A stretch of 50,586 nucleotides of DNA, from contig CAMJGE010000014.1 of NCBI GenBank assembly GCA_946405145.1, positions 1-50,586 of the forward strand, read 5' to 3'. This document shows, piece after piece, positions 48,969-50,586 of this stretch; position 1 is the stretch's first letter; every line of letters starts with the position of its first letter. The stretch is from an uncultured Prevotella sp. (GTDB taxonomy: Bacteria; Bacteroidota; Bacteroidia; Bacteroidales; Bacteroidaceae). The notes below the pieces were generated by a model. The model was not told the DNA's origin, made no database searches, and saw only the letters and a program-made list of their open reading frames with translations. The translations under genes were made by a program, and so were the position numbers.

Positions 48969-50586
48969 ATGAAAAAAAAAGTGATTCGCCAGATAAGTGT
49001 GGCGCTAGGGATGAGTCTATGTCTCATCGCTCCTCGATCTGCCAAAGCAGCAGACCAGTTTATAACCTTCCAACCACAGGCTGAGACGTGGCAGTTGACC
49101 CAGCCCACCATCGGCTATGCCGCTGAAGAGCATACATGCGTACAACTTGCTTCTACCAACCTTCAGAACGACTTCCTGCAGGTGACAGGTCAGAAACCCG
49201 CCCTCAACGAGGCTGCACCAACGATCCTGATTGGAACGGTAGGTGTGAACAAACAGATCGATGCCTGGGTGAAACAGGGCTTGCTCAGAGACCTGAAGGG
49301 CAAAACGGAGAAATTTATCATCAAGACCATCGGCAACCAACTTGTGATTGCCGGTAGTGACAAGCGCGGTACGGTATATGGAATCTATGAACTGTCGCGC
49401 CAGATTGGGGTCTCACCATGGTACTACTGGGCAGATGTACCTGTAGAGAAGCACAGCGACCTCTATATCCAAAAAGGCGAATTCACCGATGGTGAACCTG
49501 CCGTACGTTATCGCGGACTGTTCCTGAACGACGAGGCACCTTGTCTCACCTCCTGGGTAAAGAACACCTTCGGTACTAACTACGGTGACCACCGCTTCTA
49601 CGAGAAGGTGTTTGAGCTCATCCTGCGCCTGAAGGGTAACTATATGTGGCCCGCCATGTGGGGTTGGGCTTTCTATGCCGATGACCCGGAAAACTTGAAG
49701 ACAGCCAATGCGATGGGTATCATGATGGGAACCTCTCACCATGAGCCGATGGCACGAAACCACCAGGAGTATGCCCGAGACCGTAAGGGCTGGGGCGCCT
49801 GGAACTATTCCATCAACAAGGAGAACCTCGACCGGTTCTTCCGTGAGGGTATCGAACGCATGAAAGGAACGGATGACATCGTAACCATCGGTATGCGTGG
49901 CGACGGCGACGAGGCGATGGGCAACAGCACCGATACCAAGCTGCTTGAGAATATCATCGACAACCAGCGCCGTATCATCAAGGAGGTGACCAAGCGTCCA
50001 GCTAAGGAGACACCTCAGATCTGGGCTCTTTATAAAGAGGTACAGGACTACTATGATGCCGGTCTGCGCGTGCCAGACGATGTGACCGTGCTGCTCTGCG
50101 ATGACAACTGGGGTAATGTGCGCCGACTGCCGACTGCTGAAGAGCTGAAACGTAAAGGTGGCTGGGGACTCTATTACCATGTGGATTACGTAGGTGCGCC
50201 CCGTAACACCAAATGGATCAACGTCACCCCGACACAGAACATGTGGGAACAGTTGCAGCTGGCCTACAACGGCGGCATTCAGAAACTCTGGATCCTTAAT
50301 GTGGGTGACCTGAAGCCAATGGAATATCCCATCCAGCTTTTCATGGACATGGCATGGAACCCCAAGAAATACCACGCAGACAACCTGCTCTGTCATACCC
50401 GAACCTTCTGTGCAGAGACCTTCGGCGAAGATCAGGCCTGTGAGGCTGCTTCCATTCTGAACCTCGTTAGCAAATACAATGGTCGCATCACCTCTGAAAT
50501 GCTCGATGCCAGCACCTATACCACCGATGAATTTGCCAAGGTGGTGGCAGAATACCTGGCCCTGGAGGCTCGCGCCCTGCGACAGT
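48969..50586 (+). CDS. GH115 alpha-glucuronidase, second gene (3' end outside window)
   Basis: 539 codons are visible and the frame is open to the window edge. The signal peptide (MKKKVIRQISVALGMSLCLI, then ...SAKA) is followed by the family's N-terminal domain and catalytic domain: AGSDKRGTVYGIYELSRQIG, PWYYWADVPVEK, RYRGLFLNDEAPCLTSWVK, RLKGNYMWPAMWGWAFYADD, MGTSHHEPMARNHQEY and MRGDGDEAMG. It is clearly paralogous to the gene at 20893-23409 but with many substitutions, so the two may act on different glucuronosyl linkages. A complete gene would be about 840-950 codons. It has its own promoter after the GH13 terminator. Confidence 0.93.
   Translation, partial: MKKKVIRQISVALGMSLCLIAPRSAKAADQFITFQPQAETWQLTQPTIGYAAEEHTCVQLASTNLQNDFLQVTGQKPALNEAAPTILIGTVGVNKQIDAWVKQGLLRDLKGKTEKFIIKTIGNQLVIAGSDKRGTVYGIYELSRQIGVSPWYYWADVPVEKHSDLYIQKGEFTDGEPAVRYRGLFLNDEAPCLTSWVKNTFGTNYGDHRFYEKVFELILRLKGNYMWPAMWGWAFYADDPENLKTANAMGIMMGTSHHEPMARNHQEYARDRKGWGAWNYSINKENLDRFFREGIERMKGTDDIVTIGMRGDGDEAMGNSTDTKLLENIIDNQRRIIKEVTKRPAKETPQIWALYKEVQDYYDAGLRVPDDVTVLLCDDNWGNVRRLPTAEELKRKGGWGLYYHVDYVGAPRNTKWINVTPTQNMWEQLQLAYNGGIQKLWILNVGDLKPMEYPIQLFMDMAWNPKKYHADNLLCHTRTFCAETFGEDQACEAASILNLVSKYNGRITSEMLDASTYTTDEFAKVVAEYLALEARALRQ

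Overview
This window looks like a chromosome segment from a gut or rumen Prevotella-like bacterium (Bacteroidota, Prevotellaceae). The evidence is: repeated TAnnTTTG -7 boxes, most with TTTG or TTG about 20 nt upstream; almost no Shine-Dalgarno sequences; a HU-like protein with a low-complexity tail next to a 'smalltalk' micro-protein; a BT4734-type VirE-N protein; and dense glycan-degradation genes of families typical of the phylum (GH97, GH115, GH29, GH2, CE1, GH13, GH77 with CBM20). Species assignment is inference.

Positions 1 to about 13.3 kb form an accessory, AT-rich region. At each end lies a short double-glycine-leader peptide gene (143-277 and, on the minus strand, 12994-13125). The two share an unusually conserved promoter. 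A third copy of that promoter (about 1062-1149) has no recognisable peptide behind it. Between them is a co-directional minus-strand block (9601 down to 1265): a putative HhH/nuclease-like protein, a single-chain restriction-methyltransferase-specificity protein, a 37-aa proline-rich micro-protein coupled to a small membrane protein, a WYL regulator, a coiled-coil protein, a one-helix membrane protein and a VirE-N/BT4734 protein. This is a probable defence or mobile-element island. A RhuM gene with an in-frame internal deletion sits to its left. To its right are a candidate ~97-nt ncRNA, umuC-umuD, a striking nested palindromic AT-rich structure (11801-11978) and the HU-like/smalltalk pair.

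From about 13.3 to 28.6 kb, two closely related M13 metallopeptidase genes lie in opposite orientation. They flank a GH29-GH115-GH2 glycosidase operon, transcribed divergently from an AraC-family regulator. A 27/25-bp dyad in the shared intergenic region is a candidate operator. A full amidohydrolase accompanies the first peptidase; the C-terminal stub of another lies beside the second.

From 28.6 to 32.8 kb there is a tandem pair of type-B carboxylesterases. Their 3' flanks show duplication, including a scrap of the neighbouring thioesterase gene. A small lipoprotein lies between them.

From 33 to 50.6 kb there are starch genes: malQ (GH77), GH97 and pullulanase as one plus-strand operon, and a neopullulanase/SusA-type GH13. 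They are interleaved with a HAD lipoprotein, an L-fucose-isomerase-family gene, a GH2-CE1 pair and a second GH115 cut by the window end. LacI-type palindromes (TGCAAACGTTT core) lie about 62 nt upstream of the -7 boxes of both malQ and the GH13 gene, suggesting one starch regulon. The two internal junctions of the malQ-GH97-pulA operon each hold direct repeats followed by their own reverse complement. No rRNA, tRNA, CRISPR or transposase was recognised.
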